Positions 40,901 to 53,889 of a stretch of 64,000 nt of DNA are shown piece by piece. The DNA is taken from NCBI GenBank assembly GCA_004335835.1, contig RWJK01001356.1:1-64000 (forward strand). The letters are read 5' to 3'. A program made the position numbers and the translations under genes. Below the pieces are notes generated by a model. That model was not told the origin of the DNA, did not search any database, and saw nothing but the letters and a program-made list of their open reading frames with translations. How positions within the stretch are numbered: position 1 is the first letter of the stretch; each line of letters starts with the position of its first letter. This stretch comes from Scenedesmus sp. ARA3 (taxonomy: Eukaryota > Chlorophyta > Chlorophyceae > Sphaeropleales > Scenedesmaceae).

Positions 40901-42008
40901 TGGGCAGACATCCAAGGAGCTTGCCAGGCACCACCCTGTGAGCACCTATTCAGCTACAGCTGGTCCCACAGCTGCGTCTGCAAAACGCCTGCAGTATGCA
41001 GCAGCAGCAGCGCCGGCAGGATTGTTGCGACTGTTTCAGTTTGTGGTTTTAATTGAAACCCTATCACTCAAGCTGCTGATGCGTGACAAGCTCATAACAA
41101 AGCCTAACTAATACTAAATAATAAACAAGCTCATAACAAAGCCTAAACTAATAATAAGTAATAAACTGGCACGGACTGCCACAACGCACACGCAGCATAG
41201 CACATGCGTATTTCAGATGTCAGGTGGGGTCTGCTGCAAGGTAGGCATATGTTGTACCTCCTGCGTGCGATGTTGCTGCAAGTGTACACCCTTCGATTTG
41301 TGTGCCGTCTGTTGCCTGCCTATGCCTGCTGCGGCACACTTCCATGCAGGTTCCTTCTGTGGTAATACACCCATGCCTTCCGGTCCTTCCGCAACTGCTG
41401 GATGGACCACCAATGGGGCACCCCTGGACGCTGCTGCTTGGGCTGTTGCATGCGGCCAGGCAGTGAATGGCCATACCTGCACCGCTGCTGCTTGTGGCGG
41501 GACCTTTACTGGCATGTTGTCAGCTACCTGCCAGGTGAGACAGCAGCATTGCTGGTGCTGGCATGTGGCTGTACACAGTTGAGGAGAAAGCGCCACAGAA
41601 TCGCGCCTGAGGGGTTGAAACAATTCTACTGTAGCCCTGTGCAATGTGCTAAGCTAAGATGGCCCTTGTCGTCCTGCAGCAGCAGAATAGTTAGGTGCAT
41701 ACCACCCCTTCAAGGCATGAGTAGTACTCAGAGCATCGGCAGCCCGGGTGTCTGCAGTACAGATAGCTGATAGCGCTCACACTGCGCTAGGCCAGGCGTA
41801 TCAAGGGACCTGCTTTCGTCGACTCTGCTGTGCGTCATGAGAGAGAGTGTGTGTGTGCGATACTTCAAGCAGTGTGGCTGCTGCCGCATCGCATGACGGC
41901 TGATGGCACTGCTGATGCTGCTGACATGCTTGTATGCGTGCTGTGCAGCCGGACGGGCAGTGGGATCAGCTCAGCGGCACCTGCACTGGTTAGCAAGCTG
42001 TTGATGCA

Positions 42009-42045
<37 letters not shown>

Positions 42046-43668
42046 ATGCTGTCGCCGCTGCTGCCGCTGCTGCTGCTGCTGCCATTTGTGTGCTGTGCAG
42101 CCAGACGGGCAGTGGGGTCAGCTCAGCGGCACCTGCTTCCCAGGTGAGCGAGGCACTGGGGGCTGCAGGCAGGCGCTGCGGTCGCTGCAAACATGCTCAG
42201 CATGCAATACACATACAGTACAGTTGGTGTTTGGAACAAGGTGGACCACTCACTGGACCAGTAGTTGTCAGGTGTTAGCGCTAGCAGCTGCGCAGAATTT
42301 GCATGCAGTGAAATGAGGTTGGCGCAGTTTCAGTATCAGTGCACGTGTGGGCTGGGGATGGGTCACACAAATTTGCCTCAAAGCGCGCCCACTGGGCCAG
42401 TGTATACTCAGCTTCAGTTGCCCCACTTTCATAATCAGGTTGCTGGCAGTGCTGTACATTGAAAGCCTTGCTGTCATGCTTCAGTCAACCACTGCCTGGC
42501 CACTGACAAGTCTCTGGGTTGTTGCGTATCCTCATGCCGCTGTGCAAGCCATCAATTAGATGCCATCCAATAGCATAGCATATACATCACACCCAAGCAG
42601 CACAACCATAACTGGTCGGTGCTGCAACATGTAGTTGCTGTGATGGTAGGAGGTGTGGAGGCGCATGAGGTATCCTCACCACCACACACATCCCCTTCCT
42701 TTAACTTACACGAATGTTAAGTATGAACACACCACGCGCAGCTCACTCATTCATTCATGGTTGCTGCTGCAATGCATGTGCCGCAGGCACCTGCAGCTTC
42801 TCAGCAATTAGTGTGCCTGCTTCTGGCGGGGCGTCCTTTCATAACGCTGCATTGCCTGTGGCTCCACAGGACACGGCAGCTGGTGTACATCCTCCACGGC
42901 CTGCTCTGGTGGCACAGGGACCATCACTGCACAGTGTGACACAACAGGCACCTGGGCGAACGTGGAAGGCGCTTGCACTGCAGTGCCGCCAGCTGGCGGT
43001 GGTGGCAGTGGCAGTGGAGGTGGCAGTGGAGGTGGGGGCGGAAGCACCCCAACTGGTAAGGGGTGTTGTTCAGCTGCAGCAGCCTGTTGTAGTGTACTCG
43101 CTTGTGTAGTGGCATGTTTGCGACTAGTGACCTGGCAACTGTGCTTGATGCTGCAGTTGCATGATGTGCATCAGACATAATGGTGCCTGACATGCCATGG
43201 CCAGGTGACTGGGTTTTATCGGCTGGGAAACAGCTGCATTTAGTGGCGGTGGCAACAAACATCATGTTGTGATTTGCTGTCTAATAGTTTCTCGCACTGT
43301 ATCTGGCTCTACGTAGGCACAGGTTGTCAGGTAGATAACCATGTGTCATCTGCGTCTTGCGACTCCCGTAGCTGCATGCACTGATCAGCCAGCATGGTTC
43401 CACAAATTTACTTTCAATACGCTGCACCTGCCCTGCTGCCCTGGCACCACCCGCTGCCCTGCTGCTACTTGCAGGACCATGCGCAAACACTTCCGGCATG
43501 CAGAGCATTATAAACTTGGACGCAGCAAAGTGGATACAAGCATGTGCTAACGCAGCACTGGAGAAAGTCTGCTATTGCCAAGCCGTGTGCAGCACTGGTG
43601 CTACTGGATATGCCTCTGCGTTCTGCACAGCATCTGGCTGGACATATGCATCCGGCATCTGCAAGTAG
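36552..43668 (+). CDS. Secreted Cys-rich protein with ephrin-receptor-like and sushi-like modules, probably broken
   Basis: Starts with a signal peptide (MAVRTTISACLLLLLLSGIASVDA). Supported exons: 36552-about 36972, 37357-37539, 37926-about 38077, 38431-38612, 38906-39084, 39542-39598, 40044-40937, 41350-41534, 41949-41988 or 42101-42143, 42787-43055, 43475-43668. The first three resemble GCC2/GCC3-type modules (CTACPLGTTTARLAGS.SCSNC). From 40,044 come repeated Cys modules, C..W...C....C....C..GGTISAKC...G.W....G.C..PP, reminiscent of sushi/CCP domains, then a Gly-Ser linker and a last module ending CTASGWTYASGICK. Oddities: an apparent extra base near 36,819, an expected donor reading AT at about 36,973, a missing base near 38,055 with no donor after it, a 25-nt GT..AG-like insert at 38,939-38,963, and an exon one base short near 42,850. 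No such breaks appear in neighbouring genes. Either a decaying gene or local assembly error. Confidence 0.55.
37876..37918 (+). repeat. (CTG)n tract before an acceptor
   Basis: The CTG run ends a few bases before the TTTCAG acceptor of the exon at 37,926. A related CTG/GAT-rich stretch lies at 37,740-37,820. Confidence 0.8.
41088..41166. repeat. AT-rich tandem duplication in intron
   Basis: A unit beginning ACAAGCTCATAACAAAGCCTA occurs twice in succession, each followed by AATAATAA-type sequence. It lies in the intron after the large sushi-like exon. Confidence 0.75.
41949..42143 (+). repeat. Pair of duplicated short exons, 152 bp apart
   Basis: CTGTGCAG followed by PDGQWDQLSGTCT (41,949-41,988) and PDGQWGQLSGTCFP (42,101-42,143). 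Each has its own acceptor and a GT donor. Both enter in phase 0 and leave in phase 1, so they cannot be joined to each other in frame. A CTG run separates them. Confidence 0.82.
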
Positions 43669-45468
43669 CTGCGTGTAATGGCGGCTCACATACCTTGATC
43701 AGTCAAGCTGGCATGCTCAGAGGCTTTGGAGGGTGCCTGCATGGAAGGTTCATGTGCACAGGCCAATTCCACTTCTTTTCCCAAAAGAGGTTGTTATGCT
43801 GCATCCTATGAGGAAGTGCACCGGAGTCTGTAGGGCGTTGCTGTCTGTTTCCAGATGCGTCAGGTCCAAAAGATTGTAGAACGATGTGGTATCAGGTCAT
43901 GGCGATCTGTTACAGTGTGCATCAGGCACAGAGATCTCGTACAGTATGGCACTATCTTTGAAGATCCGTCTACTGTGTGGCGTTGCGGTTGAAGACCCTG
44001 TATTGTGTGGCATCAGGTTTGTATATGTGTTTCAGAGTGAACCCACCCCAGCATCATATCAGGTGATCACATACCCTCCAGATCCAAAGGCACTAATCAG
44101 CTTTGCCGGTCCGCTGCCATTGCCGTTGGTCCAATGACTACACATGGCACCCCAGCCCAGCACAGTTGACTGGCAATGTCGCCAGGCACAAGTGCAATCA
44201 TATGCCATCATTTCGCCGTATGCGTATAGTATTAGTGACACTGTGTCTTCCTTAGCTGGTGGTGACAGGCAGCTGGCTGAGTTGCTGCAGCAGTTGGCTG
44301 CAGCTGCACAACTGGCTATGTTATGAGGGTTGGTGGATTGATGTTTTGCAGATGTCCATGGCCGGGGTATGCCTGCCAAGTAGTATAAGGAACTCTGTGT
44401 CTTCCTTAGCTGCAGTTACGATGGTGGTGACAGGCAGCTGGCTCAGATGCTGCAGTGGCTGGCTAGTCAGTCTACACAACTGGCTTTGCTTTGATGGCTG
44501 TTGCGTTGATTATATCAGCACACTGATAGCGTACGCCAGCCATGATTGTTGCTAGCAGTGGCTACCGTATGATCGGTGACTGAGAATTGAAAGCATCATT
44601 TGCCGGCACTAGCCTGCAGCATTTAGCTGGGCTAAGCAGCTTCTGATACACATGGGGTGACTTGCAACATGCCTAAAAATGTATCACACACACCCAAGCT
44701 GCTGAGCAATGTTGAGCCTAGTGACGGCATTGTAGTGAGAGTGTTGTTGCTTTGTACTGCACTCGGGGTGGCACACCCCTGCTGTGACACATGCGCTGCT
44801 CTATGCCTGCCTGTGGCTGGACACGCTCGCAGTGCATCATGTTGAGTGTTGATTTGTAGCTTGTATGCTTGTGGCACGTTTGTTCCCCAACGCAGCCACC
44901 TTGGGTTCCACGTACGCTTATCTGGGTACACCCCTACATGCACATCTGCCATCCGCTTGCTGGTGACGTGGTTCGAAACCCTGTGCTTACAGTTGCCAGA
45001 GGCAGGCGAGTTCAGTTCAGTCACGCGCACGCATGCTGGATTTCTGTTGTGAGTGTTCGTGTGCCAGATGCACACTTTGGAGTTTACACACACGGGTGAC
45101 CTCGCCCGTTTGGGGAGCCTATCATCGTCATATGACAGGCTCATTGCAATCTCACTGGCAACTGCCTGCTGAGCTGCAGCCTCCAGCAGTGCCCTGTCTG
45201 TTACTGCAGCGTCCGCAGCCCAGATCAGTACGAAATGCCACAACCATGTCATGACGGCAGCAGCTGACACAGCCAACTGGCTGAATGGCTCACTGCAACA
45301 TACACATGAACTCAATGGCATCATCACAAGTGTCCTGCCAGATGCTGCTACTCACACGGCATTCAAGATGCCAACATCGATACACTACGATACAGCAGTC
45401 CCTTGCAGATCAGAGAAGCCCTGCAGATCACAGAAGCACTCCGTTCAGCCACCGACATTTGCCAGCTG
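43669..45468. other. Convergent intergenic region
   Basis: This lies between the stop of the second Cys-rich gene (+) and the stop of NAT10 (-). I find no exon with matching phases. It contains the duplicated segment listed separately and presumably both 3' UTRs. Confidence 0.45.
44236..44495 (+). repeat. Imperfect tandem duplication, about 160 bp period
   Basis: The segment TGTGTCTTCCTTAGCTG...GTGACAGGCAGCTGGCT...CACAACTGGCT occurs at about 44,236-44,320 and again at about 44,394-44,490. It resembles the exon copies elsewhere (both carry CTTCCTTAG), but no intact exon was found. Confidence 0.6.
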
Positions 45469-48400
45469 TCACTTGTTCTTGAACTTCTTGGGGTTGCCTC
45501 CCTGCTGCTTCTGCTTGTGCTTCTTGCTGCTGTCTTTGCCTCCATCCTTGCTGCTGCTGCCGATCTGCTTGCTGCTGCTCTGCTTGCCGCTGTCTGGCGT
45601 CTTGCTGCTCTTCACACTGACCATGCCGCCGCTCGCCAGCGCACCGCTTGCTGCTGCCTTTGCAAAGTCCTCGTCCGCGCCTGCAACAGCATCAGACGCA
45701 ACAGAATGCACAAAATGTCGGTGTGTTTTGTGACAACCATACCCCGGCATATGCAGCATTACTGAAAAAACAATTGCAGATTGTTCTGCCGACCTGATAA
45801 AGACAATTTCCAAACAACCAGAGGTGCATTATCAACAGATACTGGCGTATCAGTCGGTTGTGCCTATGCAAGCGGCGAAACAGCTCCTGCCCAAACCAGC
45901 TACACGTTCCATACCATCGCTTTCTAGCGTGTGCAGATGCAGCCACGCCCACGCATGATTAGGCCATCCAACATACTATCTCACTCCTGCCGCACCTGTG
46001 ATGGCAAACAGCTGCAGGTCCTCAGGCCTGAACTGCTGCCGCATCTTCTCCCGCTCAACCGCTGCTGCTGCCTCCAGCTCATCGTCCAAGCTGATATCAA
46101 CACCCTCTCCCAGCAGCGGTGCCCGGCTGGCTGCCGCATCTGCAGCAGTTGCTGCGGTGGCTGCTGCTGCTGTGAGGCGTGCAGGCCGCGGCAGCTGCCG
46201 CTCGACTTGAGCCTCCTTGACTGCCCGCAGGTGGCCGTGCAGCTTGCGGATGGCCTTGTTGAACAGCGCCAGCACCTGGATATAACATGTGTTTGACCAG
46301 CACATAAAAGCAGCAGTCAACACCAGTCAGACTCAAGCAAACAGGCAAATGTTGGCAGCGGGATTGCACACAGTCAGGCAGTATGAGTGCTGATACTTCA
46401 TGCTGCATGAGACACCGCAGACTGGTTTGGTCAAGGTATGGTCAATGTAACGGTAAAAGTAACAGTTCAAATCACCTGATTGCTGGGCAGCCCCAGCTCC
46501 TTGTCTATTTCGGCCACCTCGCGCTGCTGCAGGCCCAAGCACAGCAGGATGGCTGCAACCTGCCTTGGTCAAACAATTATCAAAATAACAGTCAAAGTAA
46601 CAGTCTGTCTCACCTGGTTGCTGGGCAGCCCCAGCTCCTTGTCTATTTCCGCCACCTCGCGCTGCTGCAGGCCCAGGCACAGCAGGATGGCTGCCTGGCC
46701 GTAGCTGAGCGTTGCCGGCAGCTGCCCTGACAGGTAGAGCCGCGTGAGGCTGGGCAGCAGGTCTAGGATGAGGTGGTAGTCAACCAGGTTGCTGCTGTAG
46801 GCCTGCAGGAAACACCAAACAATATGCGCAGCAGGTTCAGATGGGCAGCAGGTCCAGGATGAGGTGGTAGTCAACCAGGTTGCTGCTGTAGGCCTGCAGG
46901 AAATGATGACACACGCAGCTAAGCATATAGAGACGGCAAGAAGAAGCTTTGCACAGATGATCACAAGCAGCGAGCGCGACACAAGCGGGACACCAACACA
47001 GTTCCCTCCTTACAAACAAAAGTCACTAAAACCGTGATTCGCCCACCTGCAGGCGCTTGAGGTCATACGGGCTCATCTGCCGCCCATCGCCGCGCGTCAC
47101 CACCAGCCCCTGCTGCACTCCTGCAGCCCCATCTGCCTCACTGAACTGCAGCTTAGGGTTCAAGATAGACAGCGCCAGCGCCGGCGCCATGCCCCTGAAT
47201 GCCCCGCCAAGCAGCGACATGAAGCGCGCTTTAAAATCTGTTACAAACGGCTCCAGCCAGGCAGTGCCAGCGACCTCAGGGTGCTGCAGGGCTTGCAGCA
47301 TCACGCAGGTGTGCTCGCCGGTGACGTCGCTGGCTGACTGGCGGATGTAGGCTGGCGCGTAGCCAGCGCGCTGCCAGAAGTTGAAGAGTTGCTGCGTCAG
47401 GCCGAAGGAGACACCCAGGTAGTGCAGCCGGATGGGCTTCCTGCAAGCAGGCAGGTGCAGGGAAGAGTGAGAACCGCTCCGCTGCAACCTGAAGTACAGC
47501 ACCTAGATGACCTTAGATGAAGCACATGGAAAACACAGCAGGAGCATTGTCTTGTTCTCAGCAGCACAACTTTCACCGGCCAAATCAAGAGTGAACCAAT
47601 GCGCCTGTGCAGCAGCCATTGCCTTGAATCACACCCACCTTTCGCTGATGTTGACCATTAGCGGCGGCAGGCCCTGCCTCGGCTTGACCTGCTCACTCAT
47701 CAGCAGCGAGTCTCCGCCAGCTGCTGCATCGCCTGCGCCTGCTGCTGCTGCAGCTGCGCCGCCCTGCTGCTGCTCGTATGGATCCTCCATGGTATCATCG
47801 TCATCATCCAGCTTGAGCAGCTCGCCCTGGAAGTAGCGCTTCAGCTGCTCCACAGCCCTGCATGGATCAGCGCACCAGCAGTGCATTCAGGACGTTTGGC
47901 ACAGTGCTGGCTGGTGCACGAACACAATGCTGGATCCTACAGCTGAACATCTGCGGCTGCACGGATGGCACGCTCGCCACCAACTGGCTTCATCCAGACA
48001 TTCGCCGACCTGTCCGACTTGCAATCGCAGGCAGTACACAGACTTGCTATCGCAAGCAATTAAAGACATGCCGAGGTGGCTGCATGCCGTGTTGCTTGAA
48101 TGTCAACTGAGGGAACAGCTAAGAAACATGCGGGCCGCACCTGCTGCCGTAGCCTGTGCCGCTGAGCTCAGGGTGCACTGCAATGCGCACTACGCGCGCC
48201 CCAGACAGCGCAGGGAAGTCCGGGTCCTGCAAACGTGGCAGGCAGCGCACACACATGCACGGATGCTTGAGGATTCAGGGATGTTCCGGCAAAGGAAACC
48301 ATACGCAGAAACCCTCTGATGCAGCTGCAACTTTGGCTGTGTAAGGCAAACAATAGCTCTGAGGAAGAGCTGACTGCAGGGCAGAAACATGCGATGTGCA

Positions 48401-51400
48401 AGGCAAACTCACGCAGTAAAACATGTGTCAAGGCTGGCCGTGACAACTGCTGCACGTGCTGACATGTACAACAACTGCCAGGCAGGCTTCGTACCTGGTA
48501 CTGCTGGCCGATGGTCCACGGGATGAGGTCGCCCTGCGGCAGCTCTCCCCGTGCCAGGCTGCTGGCTGCGAGCTTGGCGTTGACAGCGCCCTCCAGCGCC
48601 ACCTGGCGGCAGCAACAGTTACAACAATGAAGTACACCCCACACGCCGCTGATGAATGTTTGGTGTAAATCGCCAGAGAGCCTGCAAAGCACCAGCTACG
48701 CCAACTATGTAGCTCTGCAATAATGTGTAATTAGAGCCTGACAGCAACCCCTCGGTTCCAGCAAGGGCATACAGCATGACAACATCCCAAGAAGACAGCA
48801 AACCAAGCAGCAACAGCAGTAACAGCAGCCCACCTGCACCACTGCCAGCACGTCCGGAAGCGCGTTCTGCGTCTCATCCACAGGCCCCAGTAGCACGTAC
48901 AGCTGGTGCGCGGGCGCGTCAGCCAGCAGCAGCAGGTCGTTGGGCGTGTTCTTGTAGTGGCTGGCCACCAGCAGCGCCTGCACCTGCAGGAGCCAAGCAA
49001 ACATGACAAGAGCATATCAAACAGATTAGGTGTGAACCTGTGAGACACGTAACCAAGCGCGCAGAATATGCACGCAGTAATCGCACGCAAGCACCCAGAC
49101 AAACAGCACATCAGCGGACAAGCATATGCTTGCAGGAAAGCACCAGGCTGGCCGTACCCGCTGCAGGAAGGCCTCCGAGGCCTATTGGAAGCTGAAGAAC
49201 GTGTCTAATACACCAAGAAGAGGTACACAAAATACGCATCAACACTCACCCCACACAACCCAACACAAGCATGCGCGCAGGTAAGCGCCTGGCAAACCTT
49301 ACCCGTTGCAGGAAGGTATCTGAGGCACTGTGGAATCTGAAGAACATGTCTCTCCACACAAAAAAGCGGCACAAACACACATCAACAAACTACACAACGA
49401 CGCATAACACTGCTTGCAGGAAATGCAAGCCGGCAAATCTTACCCGCTGCAGGAAGGCTTCTGAGGCCTTGTGGAAGCTGAACAGGGTGTCTCGCTCCAC
49501 ATAGAACAGCTCGCAGCTGCTGGGGTGCGGCAGCTTGGCTGGCGGGCGCGGCAGGTGGGTGGCTGCGTCCAGGCACAGCACGCTGTGCAGCCAGGACTCC
49601 ACAGGGTCGCCTGGCGCGTACCTGTTGGAAAAGGCGGGAAAACAGCAGCGAGCGTGAGCAGGCAACAGAAGTGTTGATGGTGGCAACAGCACGCTGTGCA
49701 GCCAGGCCTCCACAGGGCCCCCTGGCGCGTACCTGTTTGGAAAATGGTGGGACAACAGCAAATGTAAGCAGGCAATAGAAGTGTTGATGGTGGCAGCAGC
49801 ACGCTGTGCAGCTAGGACTCCACAGGGTCGCCTGGCGCGTGCCTATTTGGATAAAGGGCGGGAAAACAGCCTCAGCAAGCATGTGTGACATATGATGGCG
49901 ATGACATCTGTCGGTGCCAGCTCTGCCAAGTGATTCGAAGCAGTGCAAGTACGGTACACGAAGCCCAGCACAAGGCACAGAGCCAGAGCAGAGTACGGTC
50001 AAGCTAACAGCAGCACATAGCATACGACAAGTGCTGCGGGCACGGTCAAACACAGTCAAGCCTCACCTGATGGGCTCCTCCAGGGTGACCTCCCTGAAGG
50101 TGCGGCCCCCAGCAGCACCTCCCCCACCAGCAGCAGCAGCAGCAGCACCTCCAGCAGCACCGGGCTTGCTGCCTTTGCTGCCACCTGCTGCCTGCTCCCG
50201 CAGCTGCTGTATGAGCTTGAGTGACAGGCTGCGGCCGGTGCCCTCATAGCCGTTGACTGTGGAGCACAGGAACACCAGGTAGGGGCCCAGCATTGCCTGC
50301 AGGAAAAGTCAAACATGGACATAACATAGATGTAACACGTCACATGACATGTACTGTGGACCGTAAGTTGAGGTTGCTTACCGCAGACAACACGAGGGCC
50401 AGCAGGACGCTTAGCACCAAATCCGGTAGTAAACACAAGATGCTGCCACAGTCACAGCTACTTGCTGTGGCTTGAATGGTGACATGATGATGAGTCACAG
50501 CTACTGTCATGTGCTGCCACTTGCACCGTTTGAATGTTGTTACTAACGCACCTTGACCAGCGGCAGCGGGATGGCAGCAGCCTCGTCAATCACCAGCAGC
50601 TCTGCCTGCGTCAGGCGGTTGGCGTGCTGCGGTTGGATGTACTGCACCGTCTGCAGACAAATAGAAGCATTGCAGCCGAGACAGGCAGCAGCAGTACAGG
50701 TGTTTAGGTGTGGCAGTCAAAAGCAGCAGAGCACAGGGTGAAGAGCGGGCAGCCGCAGTTTGCAAACAGAAACAGAGGCCAGAGAGTCCTATGGCGGGCA
50801 GGTTCATGTATTGCATTGAAAACAAAATGGTTTTGACCTTGATTTGACCGCCACCCACCTGGTGGTGTGCCCCAAACACATTGACACGCACCACTGCGCG
50901 GCCCAGTCCGGATTGGTGCTCTCCACCATGTGATAATCTTTGTTTTTGGAACATGCAAAAAGGTTTGGCGTTGACCTATTGATCACCACCCACCTGACGG
51001 TGTGCCCTGAACACGTTGACGCCCACCACAGCGCGGCCCCACGCAGGGTTGGTGCTCTCCACAGGTCATCATCTCTACTCACAAATGACCAAGCAATGCT
51101 CAACCACTACCCACCTGGCGGTGTGCTCTGAACACGTTGACGCGCACCACTGCGCGGCCCCAGTCGGGGTTGGTGCTCTCCACCAGGTCATAGTCGATGT
51201 GCTCCTGGTAGCCGCACGCGTCCAGGCCCTTGAACACAAACTCAAACAGCGTGCGCAGGTTCTCCGGGGATGGCGCGGTCACAAAGATGTTGGCGTAGCC
51301 CAGCGCGATGGCACCTGCAGGGGAGAGGGAAACAGCAGCAAAGCAGGCCCTTGCATACAAACTTGAACAGCGTGCACAAGTTCTCGGGGGACGGGGCGGT

Positions 51401-53833
51401 CACGAAGATACTGGCGTAGCCCAGCGCGATGGCACCTGGGGGGGGGTGAAGGGAAGACATCAACAAATATATTATTGTCAGCTAGCAGACGGGGTAAGAG
51501 TGCAATGAGATGCTTCAACAGGCTGATGGTGTACGTGCTACAGGCCAGCATTACGTTCAGCCATGATCAGCTGCTTCAACGTTAGCTGCATGTGCTTCCA
51601 ATGTATTATAAACAGCGCCAACATGCAACTGCAGAAGTCCTGCCTGCAGCACGCTGCTGTTGCTGTAGTCGTATGCTGCTCTGCAAACAATCGAACCCTA
51701 TCACTGCAGTCAAACCGCCAGTCAAACCCACCAGCCAAAACCCACAGTCACCAACTCTGCTTATCTGCAATGGCCAGCCCCAGCGCTGCAGACTTGCCCT
51801 GGCCTCTGCTGGCTGTGAGCGCCCTCCATAGCTGCTGTACTCATAAGCTGCTCAGCAACCAAGTCCACCCGGTCTATGTAGTCAAACTGCCGGTCAAACC
51901 ACCAGTCAAAATCACTCTGCTCACCTGCAATGGCCAGCCCCAGCGCTGCAGACTTGCCGCGTCCTCTGCTGGCGGTGAGCGCCAGCGTGCTGCGCAGCGT
52001 CTTCTCACTGGCAGCGTCCAGGAAGGTGACCAGCGCATGCGCTTGGTCCAGCGTACGGCAGCGCGACACCTGCGCATGTGCGGTTTGGCCATGAATGTTG
52101 TCAGGCAGCAGCAGGAGGCAGGAGGTGCATGGCACGGCACCGTCCTGTTCGTTGTGTTTTGGCAGTCGCACCAGCAAAAGGCCTCAACTCAAAAGGCGTG
52201 CTGTACAGATCAGCTACAGAGACCACACAATCAGGAGCAACCCACCGGCAGCAGCAACAGCTGGGCAAGACATGATGCAACCACACAGCATGCAACCCAC
52301 CAGCGCCCCTGCCGGCTGCGTGTCTGTGAGGCTGTCCTTCAGGTCAGACAGCTCCGCCTGCCCTGCTGCCGAAGGATCATTCAGCAGCTTGCCATCAGGC
52401 CCCGTTGGCAGCGGCGCGATGTGCCGAATGAGGCTGCTGGTGGGCAGCACGTTGAGCTCGTCGTCCATGATGAGGCAGTGAGGGTTGCTGGCAAGCGACA
52501 GCACCAGCCGCTCGTTGAAGCGGCCTGCGGCATCAGAGCGAGCCATGCAGTGTGCGCAGATGCGTGCGTGTGCAGATTGGGTTCAGCAGATGGCCGCAGA
52601 GAGCAGGTGGCTGTTTGATGCCAATAAGGATACGCCATTGAGAGTTGCTTGTATGCCGGGTGAGGCTGCTGCCTGTTCCTGCTGCTGCTGCTGCTGCTCC
52701 CTGCTGTGACATAATCCATCCCGTGCGCACCTGTGACTGTCTGGTGTGCGTCGGTGCGCAGCCGCGCGTGCACGTCCATGGTCAGCGTGTACAACTGCGT
52801 GAGGCTCTTCAGGTTGCTCAGCAGCATGATGACGATGCCGCCGCCCTCCACAGTCTCCACGGTGCGCGCCAGCAGGTTGGGCGTCAGCGCCTCAAAGTCC
52901 TGCAAAGAGTTCCAAGGCTTTGATGTGAGGGTTCAAGAAACAGGGTTTGCAAGGTTTGAAGAGGACAGCAGCTGGCGAGACTTTTGGGGGGAGGGCGAGA
53001 GAGGATCCAGGCGGCTGCAAGCAGGCCCATATGTCATGCAGCTGCCCCCGCAGCATCCTGGTTCGAAGTGTATGTGACATCGCATCTGGTAGCCAACCAA
53101 TACCTGACCAGCTATTGCTTCCAACAAACAACGCGCACCTGCAGCACTGCCATGCCATATGTGTTACCCAGAATGTTCTGCGTCTCATTGTAGTAGCAGT
53201 AGCGAATGCTGGTGCTGGCCACAAACAGCGCAAAGGGGTCCTCCTGCTCAGGGTCAAGCAGCCCACGCTGAGACATCTTCTTCAGCTGCTTCATGCGCTT
53301 CTTCTTGTGGCTGCAGGACGCAGTGCAGTCAACGGCAGGGGTGTGTTAGCTTGACCAAAGTTCGACTGGTGCTGGCCACAAACAGCGCAAAGGGGTCCTC
53401 CTGCTCAGGGTTAAGCAGGCCCCGCTGAGACATCTTCTTGAGGTGCTTGATGCGCTTCTTCTTGTGGCTGCAGGAAGCAGTAGCAGTGCAGTCAACGGCA
53501 GGGGTGTGTTAATTTGACCACATTGTGACTGGTGCTGGCCACATACAGCGCAAAGGGCTTCTTCTTGTGGCTGCACAAAGCAGCGCGGTCAATGGCAGCG
53601 GAGTGTTGTGTTGATTTGACCGGAATTTGACTGGTGTTGGAGTGGCCTGAGCGTTGAATTAAATTATGCGAGATGTTGGTGTTCACTTGCTACGAGTGTT
53701 CAGTTTGATGTATGGGGCGAAGATGCAGCATTCCATAGGGCAGCTGCTCGTGTCCGTGACAGTGTGCTACATTGTTGACAGAGCTGATTGCCTCGACAAC
53801 TCCTGCTGTTGGCGCCGTTCATGCCATGTTATA

Positions 53834-53889
<56 letters not shown>

